This document shows positions 29,201 through 39,075 of a stretch of 64,000 nucleotides of DNA, one piece after another. The stretch's first letter is position 1. Each line of letters begins with the position of its first letter. The stretch covers positions 1 to 64,000 of the forward strand of contig CALSPN010000017.1 of NCBI GenBank assembly GCA_943788245.1, read 5' to 3'. The position numbers and the translations under genes are program-made. This stretch comes from an uncultured Verrucomicrobiae bacterium. Its GTDB lineage: Bacteria; Verrucomicrobiota; Verrucomicrobiia; Limisphaerales; AAA164-E04. The notes beneath the pieces are model-generated. The model saw nothing but the letters and a program-made list of their open reading frames with translations. It did no database searches and was not told the origin of the DNA.

Positions 29201-32200
29201 TCAGTGCAGACGTGGTCTCCACTGAACCGCTCGACTATGTCCGTGTATATCACCGCAGGGATAATTCCAACAACAATGGAAGTTGGAGTTTTGAGGAGAT
29301 GCATGATGACGGTGCCAACGGTGGCGATCTGGCAGACGCAGACGGACGTTTCACCGGACTGGTGACAAACCACAAACAAAATCGGGCAATCGTCCAGTTT
29401 TATGTCGAAGCCAGAACGCAGTCTGGAAATATCATCAGACTCCCACGCAATGCTCCCGACTTGCCTGGGCTCTACATCGTGGATACAAGATCACCCAACA
29501 CTGATCTGAGAACCATGCGGTTTGTTGTTTCGGCTTTTGACATGGGAGCTATTTCAAGCGGTGAATCTCGAAAATACAATTACAAGTTCCCAAGGCTGGC
29601 AAACCATTATTTTAACTCCACGTTTATTTCCAACGAAGAGGATATCTACTACAACACCAGCATCAGACATACCGGCAGCCCATGGACACGCGGCAACAAT
29701 CTGGATCGAGCCAAGTTCAAGGTCACTCAAGACCGCCCATTCAGGGGAAGGGTCAAACATCGTTGGGACAATGACGCATCCAATAGCGGAAGGCGTCACC
29801 ACAACCGTATCACGCGTTACATGCTTTATTTACTCGGTCACCCGGTCAATGAGAATGAGTTCGTTCAGGTCATGATCAATGCCGGCAGCCCTCAATTGCG
29901 GGAAGATACGGAACCCGTGGGCAATGAGTTTTTGGATCGTAATTTTGAATCTGGAGCTGATGGAGAACTCTACCGTATCGACGACGAATGGTGGTTTCGG
30001 GACAGTTGGGACAGAAAGAATCGCGATGCGTCGTGGAATTATAAGAATACCGACAATCCAGGCAATTATCGAACGGAATGGATGAAACGCACGCTGGAAA
30101 CGGAAGATGATTTCACCGCTCTCATTAATTTATTTCAGACAGCCTCGGGATCATACAGTCAGGCTCAAATCGAACGACTTGCAGACCCCGATGCAATTAT
30201 GAAAATGTTCGTCGTACGTGGTTATATTGACGATTGGGATTCCATTTCATTGCGCCGAGGAAAAAATGGATACATGTATCGCAGGGCTACGGACGGAAAA
30301 TTTCAGTTTATTCACTGGGACAGCGATCTGACTTTTGGAAACTCGGGTGCAAATTTTTACCAAGGCTTACCTGGCGTGAACACCTACATTCGAAAAGATT
30401 ACAATTTACGGAAGTTCAACTATTACATGACCGAGCTCCTTGAAAAATATACCAAGGACTCGCCCCCGAATGCTGGCCTGGCTGGATCTGGAAGAAGATG
30501 CCAGCCGAAGTTATTCCATCAATGAGCGCACCTACACTAATTGGTTCAATGCCCGTGAGGGAAGAGGGTTCAACTTGATGAGACGTTACAATAATGTTTC
30601 CTTCAAAATAAGCACTGGAAACGGAGAAAACATCACAACCGCAGGTGAATCACTGGAAATCAAAGGCCAATCTGCTCCCGGTGTTTACAGAGTTGTCGTA
30701 GAAGGACAACCTCAAGCCTCTTTCAAAATGGATGGGATGATGAATTGGACGGTATCCGCTCTCAACTTGAAAAAGGGGGAAAATCAACTCAAATTACACG
30801 GATTGGATCAATGGGGTGAGGTTCAAGAAACTGCCGAATTCACCGTTAATAAAACAAACAACTCAAAACCGACCATCGCAATTGCGGCTCGCCCTGCATC
30901 TTGGAATGTGAATACAGATCAAACTTTGCGTCTGGATGTCGGGGCAAGTTTTGATCCTGAAGGAGACACACTTGATTTCAGCTGGGGATCCCCTGCCGAT
31001 GGAATCGAACTTATTCCAGATCCATCAAATCAGGCCTCTGCCCGATTTGCGGGGCCAGGGTGGTATGATATTGAGGTTACCACGGAGGACAGTAATGGAA
31101 ATATGGCAACGTCCACTCGTCAGGCATCTGTTTTTGGCAGGCATGGATTCAGTGATTTCAGCGCATTACAGCTCGATCCATGGTGGACGATTGAGCAAGG
31201 TAAAATGGCAGACAATCAACCCGAGGGAGTATGGTTTTCATTAGAGGATAACCCTGGCCATTTAACGATCAGTATGAATGGCCATGAAGCTCATCCATGG
31301 AAACAAAATCAACCAAATTTTCCCTTTATTTCGAGAAGCATTCCGAAAAAAACGGATTGGTCACTCCATGCAAAAATTGCGCTCGACTCCAATCTCGACC
31401 AGAACTTCTGGACCGGCTTGATGGCTATTGTCCAGGAGAATGGCCAGGATGTTTATTACGGCATCGGATTGGAGGGTGGAGACCGGCTAAAAGTTGCCAG
31501 AAAAACCAAAAACGGTTCCATTTTGACCATCGGACGTATCAATCTCGATATTCCTGAAGCAACCATACGCATTCGCAGGTCAGACAATACACTTCGTTTC
31601 GAAACAGGAAAATCGGGCGAATGGCAAACCATCACAACCAGGAATTTACCGACCAATGCAAGCGTATCCAAAGGAGGGGTTTTCATGAGTGCAGAACAAG
31701 CAGTGAGCGCAGATGCAAATGTGGATTTTGCAATGCTCGTGGATCCCGCCCTGACGAGTGACCTTGTGTTGGCAGTTCGCCCAACAGAAATAATGTACCA
31801 CCCAACAGACGCTTCAGGTGTCGAATTTATCGAGCTGACAAACGTCGGCGAAAACACCCTCGATCTGGCTGGCGGGGAATTCATCGAAGGTATTCGATAT
31901 CAGTTTGCACCTACCTCTTTGCAGCCTCAAGAGCGCATTGTCATTGCAGGAGATAGAAATGCGTTTCTGGCATTTTACGGGAAAGCTGATATTCGTCTCG
32001 CAGAAGGTTCTTTTGATGGACGATTGGCAGATGAAGGAGAACGAGTGACTTTCGTCGATGCGGATGGAAATGTTGTCTTTTCCGTAAATTACAACGATTC
32101 GGGTGATTGGCCCAAACGTGCGGACGGCTTTGGAAGTTCCCTTCAAGTCGTGAACCTTCGGGGTGACTTCAATAATCCCGACCATTGGGCTGCAAGTCAG

Positions 32201-33634
32201 GAAGTGAATGGAACACCTGGTGTTGAGGGACAAACCTCGCCACAGGCCATCGTCATTAATGAGGTATTGACTCACACAGATCCCCCTTTTGAAGATGCGA
32301 TTGAGCTTTATAATACCAGTGATGCTCCTGTGAATATTGGGCGGTGGTTCCTGAGTGATAATTCGAATAATTACCAGAAATATCAAATACCCATAAATAC
32401 GGTGATTGCTCCCAAAGGTTTTTATGTCGCCTATCAGCGAGACTTTTTTGCCTCCAACCCACGCGTCCCATTTGCTTTGAACTCAGCTTTCGGTGATGAA
32501 GTTCACCTGACCCAAAGTGATGCAGAGGGCAATGCGATGGCTTTTGTGGATACCATCGCATTCCCAGCTGCAGAAAATGGGCGATCCATGGGGCGATTTC
32601 CAGATGGGTCCAAGTCCATTCGCACATTGGAATATCAGACATTTGGGACCCAATTGAGTAATTCAGATGCCCCGGAAAACCTGGATTTATTTGTTCTGGG
32701 CGCAGGAGCGCCAAACGCAGAACCATTTGTAGGCTCGGTCGCCGTGAGTCGCATCATGTATCATCCCACCTTTGGCAACGACGAGTATTTTGAGCTGCGG
32801 AACTTGAAAAACCGTGAAGTAGCTTTGTTTGATCCAAACATCCCGCAAAACACCTGGCGTATCCGTGGTGGTGTTGATCTGGATTTACCCACAGGCATCA
32901 GTATTCCTCCTTTGGGTCGATTGATTGTGACTGAGCTGGAACCTGATGTTTACCGCTCAAAATACGAGATCTCCAATGCGGTGACCATTATGGGACCTTA
33001 TAAGGGGAAACTTGATAATAATGGTGAAACCATTCGCTTGCTCAGGCCTGATTCACCCGTGATGGCTCCGGATCCAGATGCGGGTTTTGTGCCTTATTTG
33101 TATGTCGATGAAGTGAAATACAACAACGAACTACCATGGCCTCGCGCGGCGGACGGATTGGGAGCTGGACTCCAGCGAATCGATCTAGCAATAGATGGAA
33201 GTGATGCGGGTAATTGGACCTCGTTTCGACCCGGCGCTGGCACGAAGGGTGATCTTGATGAAGACGGTATGTCCGACGTCTGGGAAAAATTATTTGGATT
33301 GGATCCCTCTGATGCATCCGATGCGTTTCTGGATACAGATGGAGATGGTTCATTAAATATCGAAGAATTCCTGGCACAAACAGATCCAACAAATGCAGAA
33401 AGCACCCTCAAGTTGGACAGCTTGAGTTTAAGTGACGATGGAAATCAAGCCATTGTTAGATTTCAAGCGCAATCTGGCGTGACTTATGCGATTGAAACCA
33501 CGGCTTTCATTCAAAGCAATGCTTGGAAGGAAATCGCTCGCACGACCCCTACCACCGCGCCCGATCTGTTAGAAATATCATTGGATATCATAGAGCCTTT
33601 ACATCAGTTCTACCGTTTGAAAGTCGTCGAATAG
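26257..33634 (+). pseudogene. Giant CotH kinase / lamin-tail domain surface protein, one frameshift
   Basis: One +1 shift in the C5 run at 30463-30467 splits an otherwise intact secreted protein of about 2450 residues. By eye there are seven lamin-tail-like modules beginning near 26391, 27451, 27836, 28206, 31770, 32247 and 32740, each opening with I/V-N-E-type strands such as VINEIMFDPP. A CotH-type kinase region lies at about 29500-30500 (MKMFVVRGYIDDWDSISLRR, FIHWDSDLTFGNSG). PKD-like and concanavalin-like segments come after 30800. A calcium-binding type-3 repeat is near 33250 (DLDEDGMSDVW, DTDGDGSLNIEEF). CotH in spore formers is a protein kinase of the coat; the role in this phylum is unknown. 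The start at 26257 is set by a GGAG ribosome site five bases upstream. The shift is probably a sequence error or slippage. Confidence 0.82.
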
Positions 33635-33726
33635 GCATGCCGTCGGGCATTTGCTACAGATTGGACATAGCGTATCTTTGGCTGGCAAAACGTTGTTGAA
33701 TGTTTTACCAAACCTGAGGGAAAATA

Positions 33727-35277
33727 ATGAAAACTGTGATGAAAATCAGTCTCTTCGTTGGCTGTATACTGGCGACAGTTTGCCCTCCGGACATCCAAGG
33801 AGCGCTCCCTAATGTTGTCATCCTTTATGCCGACGACCTTGGATACGGTGATGTGCAGTGTTACACCAAAGAGCAGAGTCGAATTCCGACACCTCACCTT
33901 GATCGTTTGGCACGAGGTGGCATGCGGTTTACAGATGCACATTCTTCTTCAGGCGTGTGCACACCTTCACGATATACCCTGCTCACGGGGCGTTATCACT
34001 GGAGAACCAAACTGCAATCAGGCATCGTCGGTTTATGGGGAAATCCCCTGATTGCTGAAGATCGATTGACCATCGGAGATCTTGCTCAAAAGAAAGGATA
34101 TCATACCGCCTGTATAGGCAAATGGCATTTAGGATGGGATTGGCCTATTGCAATTAACCAACGCAAGGCCATGCAACAATCATATCCCAAAAACGCCCAA
34201 GCAACATCCGAGCAACGTAAGCTGTGGGCCTCTGTTTTTGGAACACCCATTGCTGGCGGACCCATTACTCGAGGATTTAATTTTTACTTTGGAACGGATG
34301 TTCCCAATTGGCCTCCTTACTGTTTCATTGAGAATGATCAAACAGTCGGCGTTCCATCCGAGTTTCTTGACGAAAAGCAACTCGCACGCAATCTCGCAAG
34401 CAAGCAAGGCCCCGCACTCAGGGACTGGGATCTGGAAAACATCTTACCTGAACTCAAAAAACGTGCGGTCAATTACCTCGCCGAACAAGCCAAAACACCG
34501 AATCCCTTCTTGCTCTACCTACCTTTTACCTCACCACACACACCTCTGTCAGTGAGTGCGGAATGGAAAGGAAAAAGCGGATTGGGCCCTTACGCCGATC
34601 TCGTGATGGAGACGGATGGTGTGGTTGGATCCATTCTCGATGCCCTCGATCAACATGGCTTGACTGAAAATACAATAGTCTTGTTCACGAGTGATAACGG
34701 GTGCGCCCACTACATCGATGTCCATCAACTTGAAGCAAAGGGTCATTATCCAAGCGGTCCACTGCGTGGATACAAATCGGACACCTGGGAAGGGGGACAT
34801 CGTATCCCTTTCATCGTACGCTGGCCGGGAGTGATCACACCTGATGGTGTAAGCGACGCATTGATTCATCAGGCAGATTTACTTGCAACAGTGGCTGAAA
34901 TCATTGAAATCGATTTAAAACCTCACGAGGGAGAGGATAGTTTCAGCTTGCTGTCATTATTACAGGGTGACACGAAGGATTCACCCCGCAGCCATTCCGT
35001 AAGCTGTTCCATTAGAGGTGTCCCCAGCGTTCGCCAGGGACACTGGAAACTCATCTTGGATGCTGGCTCTGGTGGATGGAGCAAAGGCGAAGTCACAACT
35101 GATTTGCAACTCTATCGCCTGGATGAGGACATAGGTGAAACTCAAAACCTTGCACCTGCATTCCCGGGAGAAATCGAGCAGATAAAAGAGATGTTCGAAA
35201 CCCTGATCAACCGAGGGCGCAGTACTCCCGGACCTCAACAGACCAATGATGTCGAAGTAAAGCGGTATCTCAATTGA
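33727..35277 (+). CDS. Secreted sulfatase (arylsulfatase family S1)
   Basis: A 516-residue alkaline-phosphatase-fold sulfatase with a signal peptide (MKTVMKISLFVGCILATVCP). The N-terminal metal site is VVILYADDLGYGDVQ. The formylglycine motif CTPSR has C78 as the residue to be converted. GKWHLGWD and FTSDNGC supply the second Asp/Asn metal pair, and RVPF-like HRIPFIVRWPGVI follows. The substrate is a sulfated organic compound, most likely a polysaccharide sulfate, but the family does not reveal which. It needs maturation by a formylglycine-generating enzyme, and a candidate lies at 39076-40206. The ATG at 33727 follows a GAGGG-type ribosome site. The gene is intact. Confidence 0.94.
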   Translation: MKTVMKISLFVGCILATVCPPDIQGALPNVVILYADDLGYGDVQCYTKEQSRIPTPHLDRLARGGMRFTDAHSSSGVCTPSRYTLLTGRYHWRTKLQSGIVGLWGNPLIAEDRLTIGDLAQKKGYHTACIGKWHLGWDWPIAINQRKAMQQSYPKNAQATSEQRKLWASVFGTPIAGGPITRGFNFYFGTDVPNWPPYCFIENDQTVGVPSEFLDEKQLARNLASKQGPALRDWDLENILPELKKRAVNYLAEQAKTPNPFLLYLPFTSPHTPLSVSAEWKGKSGLGPYADLVMETDGVVGSILDALDQHGLTENTIVLFTSDNGCAHYIDVHQLEAKGHYPSGPLRGYKSDTWEGGHRIPFIVRWPGVITPDGVSDALIHQADLLATVAEIIEIDLKPHEGEDSFSLLSLLQGDTKDSPRSHSVSCSIRGVPSVRQGHWKLILDAGSGGWSKGEVTTDLQLYRLDEDIGETQNLAPAFPGEIEQIKEMFETLINRGRSTPGPQQTNDVEVKRYLN

Positions 35278-35346
35278 GAAAAAACTCAATTTTGCCTTTT
35301 TTGATTATACGGCCTATCTGCGTATGGATGATAGCTTTGCCCGGAT

Positions 35347-36391
35347 TTACTCCTTCCTTGGAAAAGGCCGCAATCCCAAAAGCATTTCGGATTTCTGGGT
35401 CAGCGGTTTATCAGCAAAGCTTGTATCAGTATATTCAGCAAGATGGCTCACTATATCGGAATAAACAGTCTGCCGGTCCTGACTCGTGTCGATTTCAGCA
35501 CACTTATTTTTGCTCCTGAAGTAATCAACAGCAGGCAACGTTTCTGCTTTGAAGGTATCGAATCGCAGTTTGATACTCTCTAGATTATCGTCACTTCTTC
35601 CGGTGAAGTTAGCGCGGCCAAGAATGCGCTGCTCAAGAACATCATACGAACACTCCAGATAAAGCATTTTGGGAAGCATGGATTCTTGACCAAAGATCTC
35701 GAACCATCCTTCCAAATTTTTCATGGATCGGGGAAATCCATCGAGAAGGAAGTTATTCTTTCCTGTGGCTCGAGTCGCACACTCCATGGCGTTCTTGAGC
35801 AAAGTCACGACGATATCGTTGGGGTGCCAGTTTTCCAGCCTTGAGGCATTCCGCAATCATGTCCGCTTTCATCCCACCCCTCTGAAGCTCAGCACGGAGC
35901 AGTTCCCCCATCGAAAGGTGTATCCAACCAAGTTGAGTCTCAGCCAGCTCACACATGGTCCCTTTGCCGCTGCCAGGTCCACCTAGAACAAAGACAACGT
36001 TGGGTTTTGGACATGGTTTTCTGGGATCAAAGTGATGAAGCACCACCTTTGGTGCGGGTGCCACACCCTTTTTATAGACATTCCACTCACGGTCAGTCGG
36101 CGGAAGTGAGTCTTCACAAGTGATTTCATAGGCGAGGTGACCATCCAGACGTGAAATCCTCCAGGATTGATAAGTGTTGGAATATGAGAGAGAGGGACTT
36201 CTGGCTGAGGCCCCATCAGCACGATCCCAAGCCATCTTACCATTCCAGTAACCGATGCTTGATAAGGTCCCAGATTCTGATTTGGTCGGAGCTGCCTTTG
36301 AGGGAACGAATAGCCCATCGACCTCCGGAAGACCGGATCCCGATACTTCAATGAAAAGTGTGTTGGTTTCTTGCTCGATTATTTCAACCAT
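35347..36391 (-). pseudogene. Adenylate/UMP-CMP kinase-like protein with extra N-terminal domain, one frameshift
   Basis: Two frames make one protein of about 345 residues. The C-terminal 210 residues are a nucleoside monophosphate kinase: P-loop FVLGGPGSGKGTMCELA with GxxGxGK at 137-143, SMGELLRAEL, FLLDGFPRS, and a lid region with RILGR and SDDNLESIKLRF. The spacing resembles eukaryotic short-lid UMP-CMP/adenylate kinases. The first 125 residues are a separate beta-rich domain (VSGSGLPEVDGLFVPS, SWRISRLDGHLAYEITCEDS). I recall similar repeats from algal and other protist proteins, but have no firm family name. One extra C in the run at 35821-35824 (plus-strand G) causes the break. This is probably not the housekeeping adk. 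Confidence 0.72.
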
Positions 36392-36734
36392 GATTTCTTT
36401 GATAATACCTGCTTTAGAATAGGCATCCTAGGCGTGCCCGCTCAGCACGATGTCTTTCATATGAATGTCTGGATTAATGACGTCATTATTTAAGCATCGC
36501 GATGAGCCCAGAGCTTCGGCTGTTCGCGGGATTGAGTCAATATCTCATCAGCATCCATTCATGAAGTGGAATCGGGGATGTAAGCAATCACTTGGGAGCT
36601 TTTAGCCTGCTAACTAGCCGTTACCACAACAGATCAAAGCCTTCGCATGAAATCATCAAATTATAAATCAATTCGACAAGAGGCAACTTCAATGAAATGT
36701 ATTCGCCCTGATGTCTGTTGACGATGGCACTGGT
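36392..36734. other. Intergenic region, no feature recognised
   Basis: A 343-base stretch between two minus-strand genes. It must hold the promoter of the kinase-like gene. No hairpin with a T-run, RNA gene or coding frame was recognised. Confidence 0.4.
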
Positions 36735-37412
36735 TTATTTACCAGACGTGCTCGCAGGCAAAGCTGATCGCATCTGTGATAACAGGTTGTTATGTAAATT
36801 TGGCACCGGCGCCAGTAAAACACGTCCTTTGCCACTGATCACATTGACCAGACCCTCTCCCGATGCCATGGAACTAAGAATGCCTTTTGCCGCTTTTTGG
36901 ACAGAGTAATCCAGGTGCGCTTGTCTGGCTATGGCGAAGGAGCCATCCACAGTCAGTTTATCATTATCCAAGTCAAGAATTTCAATTTTTCCAGGTGCTT
37001 GAATCAACACCTTTCCAGTTCCTTGAATTTTAGTTTGAAATAGCCCTTCTCCCCCGACAAGACCTGAGACGGCCTTGTTCCTGAACGCGCCTACTTCGAC
37101 CGATCCATCAGAACAAAGGTATGCGCCTTTGTCCAAAATCCATGCCTCATCTTCCAAGACAAGTTCATGGTATTCTCCAAAGATAGGTGGACCGAAAAAT
37201 ATTTGACCGGACCCTTTGTAGGCAGGCTTAAAAACAGACTCCTTGGTGACCAAAGACTTCAGAAAACCTTTGGCTGATGGCATGGCGGTTGTCAGCTCAA
37301 TATCACCCAACATGTAGTGCAGTGCTCCGGCCTCAGCCCGTATGCTTTCACTCTGAATGGTTGCTTTCACCATTTTGAGTCCTTCTTTTTCGATTATTTC
37401 AAATGTGGCCAT
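36735..37412 (-). CDS. AIM24 family protein
   Basis: The 225 residues form the glycine-rich beta structure of the AIM24/TIGR00266 family: GSGQIFFGPPIFGEYHELVL, SVEVGAFRNKAVSGLVGGEG, GTGKVLIQAPGKIEIL and a hydrophobic C-terminal LLAPVPN. Yeast AIM24 acts in mitochondrial inner-membrane organisation; in bacteria the function is not known. There is no signal peptide. A decayed second copy of the first 60 codons lies directly upstream at 37600-37777, so the gene was once duplicated in tandem. Confidence 0.88.
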   Translation of the reverse strand: MATFEIIEKEGLKMVKATIQSESIRAEAGALHYMLGDIELTTAMPSAKGFLKSLVTKESVFKPAYKGSGQIFFGPPIFGEYHELVLEDEAWILDKGAYLCSDGSVEVGAFRNKAVSGLVGGEGLFQTKIQGTGKVLIQAPGKIEILDLDNDKLTVDGSFAIARQAHLDYSVQKAAKGILSSMASGEGLVNVISGKGRVLLAPVPNLHNNLLSQMRSALPASTSGK

Positions 37413-37599
37413 ATCAGTAGATAGTAGGAACTGAACCCTTTAGACTTCAAATAAGTTTCATTTTTTAATTCTTATTTTTAGGTTATTTCATGGAGGGCAC
37501 TTAGGGCATGATAGAATTTATTCATACCGAAAAATTGTTGTGGTTATTCAGAACTGGCGCATGCAGAGCACAGTTTGAGGTGCGGTGCATGCTGAAAAA

Positions 37600-37777
37600 T
37601 TCTTTACCTCTGATGCCATGAGCTGAGCCCTCCTTTGACAGAAGGAATGGTAACCATGAACTCAATACCATCAAATATACCATACAAGTCTCCTATCTCA
37701 GCATGAGCCTTTTCAATTTGAATGGAAGCTTTCACCGTCTTGAGCCCCGTTTTCTTGATTACTTAAAATGTAGCCAT
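37600..37777 (-). pseudogene. Remnant of a second AIM24 gene copy
   Basis: Read on the minus strand from an ATG at 37777, the sequence gives MATF, a stop at codon 5, then VIKKTGLKTVKASIQ and further to FMVTIPSVKGG. This lines up residue for residue with the start of the intact AIM24 gene (MATFEIIEKEGLKMVKATIQ and TTAMPSAKG). The match fades after about 55 codons. It is a truncated, stop-containing paralogue left by tandem duplication. Confidence 0.78.
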
Positions 37778-37989
37778 GTTGACTTGTTGATTCTTGGGTT
37801 TTTGACACGAATGTGTTCAGGAGAAAAATGCTGCTGATGGCATTATATTGCGAAAAACTCATACAACTGCACTACATGGACCCTCAAATTGAAAAGATGG
37901 GGGCTGTTTGAAACTTGTTTTGGGGATCAATGGCTTCCCATCATGCCAATTCGCCCTTCCTCTTCTTTACCAATGGATGATTGCCCCTC

Positions 37990-37998
37990 GGGGGGGGG
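37990..37998. repeat. Nine-base G homopolymer ahead of the DUF1080-like gene
   Basis: A G9 tract lies 18 bases upstream of the ATG at 38017, the longest G/C run noticed in the window. Tracts of this length are prone to slippage and could vary between cells or be a sequencing artefact. Confidence 0.6.
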
Positions 37999-38016
37999 TT
38001 TGATAGTTTTTCTATC

Positions 38017-39072
38017 ATGCGAACGTTGATTCAATTTGTATGCTTTCTGATGACCGGGTGTTTTTTGAATGCTGCGGAACTATTCTTTGACCTTACTGAC
38101 AAATCCAACGGTGGATTGCCCTCAGATTTCAAAAGTGTGCTGGGCGGACAAGGCAAACCAGGCAAGTGGATCATACGTGATGATGAAGTCCCAGGTTACT
38201 TCAAATCCTTTTCGGAAAAGGCACTCAACACAAATGTACGCCCTGTTCTTGCTCAAGTCTCAGAAGACTTGACCGATGAACATTTTCCGATGCTGATCTA
38301 TACTGGACAGAACTTCAAAAATTTCACACTTAAGACAAAATTCAAACTGGTCACTGGAGTCATCGAAACCATGGCGGGTATTGTATTCCATTATCAGGAC
38401 ATCAATAACTATTATTACGTACGCGCCAGTGGCGGTGGAAATACATTTGCTTTCTTTAAAGTCGTCGATGGACAAAGAGGAGAACCCGTGCGAGTCAAGG
38501 CCGACGTACCGGAGGGCCAGTGGCATACCATGAGCGTCACCACGGATGATTCTAAAATCCGTGTGACCCTCAACGGAAAACCTATCTTACCTGAGCTGAC
38601 CGATTACACTTTCGCAGGGGGTAAAATAGGATTCTGGACGAAATCGGATGCTGTTTCCTATTTTGCAGATACTGAAATTCAATACCAGCCCATGGTCATT
38701 GCAGCCCAAAGAATGGTTGGGGAAATTATGGAAACATTTCCCCGTCTATTGAATTTGAAACTTTTCGCACCGCGAAAGCAGGGTGAACCTGCCAAGGTCA
38801 TCGCAGCAATGAACAGCTCGGATATCGGTGAGATGGAGAATGGTGCCATCAGGGATGTGATCGCCAGAGGAAAAAAATATTATGCCAAAAACAAAAGGCT
38901 CGTCACGGTCACCATCCCGGTCAAAGACCGAAATGGGGATCCAATCGCCGCCATTCGGGTCAGCATGAAATCGTTTCTCGGACAGACTCAGGCCAATACG
39001 TTTGCGAGAGCTATCCCCATCGCAGAACTTCTGCAGCAGCGTGTGCTTTATCTCGAAGATTTCTATCGGTAA
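38017..39072 (+). CDS. Secreted concanavalin-like/DUF1080-like protein
   Basis: A 351-residue protein with a signal peptide from the ATG at 38017 (MRTLIQFVCFLMTGCFLNAA). Residues about 20-225 form a LamG/concanavalin-type sandwich resembling the DUF1080 family: FKNFTLKTKFKLVTGVIETM, AGIVFHYQDINNYYYVRASG, VPEGQWHTMSVTTDDSKIRV and GGKIGFWTKSDAVSYFADTE. The C-terminal 120 residues are a separate alpha/beta part of unknown role, possibly a sensor-like domain (VIARGKKYYAKNKRLVTVTI). DUF1080 relatives bind or cut glycans. The gene ends three bases before the stop of the converging formylglycine-generating enzyme gene. The longer frame upstream starts at a TTG and crosses the G9 tract, so I reject it. 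Confidence 0.72.
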   Translation: MRTLIQFVCFLMTGCFLNAAELFFDLTDKSNGGLPSDFKSVLGGQGKPGKWIIRDDEVPGYFKSFSEKALNTNVRPVLAQVSEDLTDEHFPMLIYTGQNFKNFTLKTKFKLVTGVIETMAGIVFHYQDINNYYYVRASGGGNTFAFFKVVDGQRGEPVRVKADVPEGQWHTMSVTTDDSKIRVTLNGKPILPELTDYTFAGGKIGFWTKSDAVSYFADTEIQYQPMVIAAQRMVGEIMETFPRLLNLKLFAPRKQGEPAKVIAAMNSSDIGEMENGAIRDVIARGKKYYAKNKRLVTVTIPVKDRNGDPIAAIRVSMKSFLGQTQANTFARAIPIAELLQQRVLYLEDFYR

Positions 39073-39075
39073 GAT

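Noticed and set aside
31456-32726. Minus-strand open frames opposite the CotH/lamin-tail gene
   Set aside because: The plus-strand frame has recognisable domains throughout; the minus frames lack any family resemblance.
26257-33634. Two separate genes (CotH part and lamin-tail part)
   Set aside because: The protein continues without loss when one C of the C5 run at 30463-30467 is dropped, and the second part has no ribosome site or signal peptide of its own.
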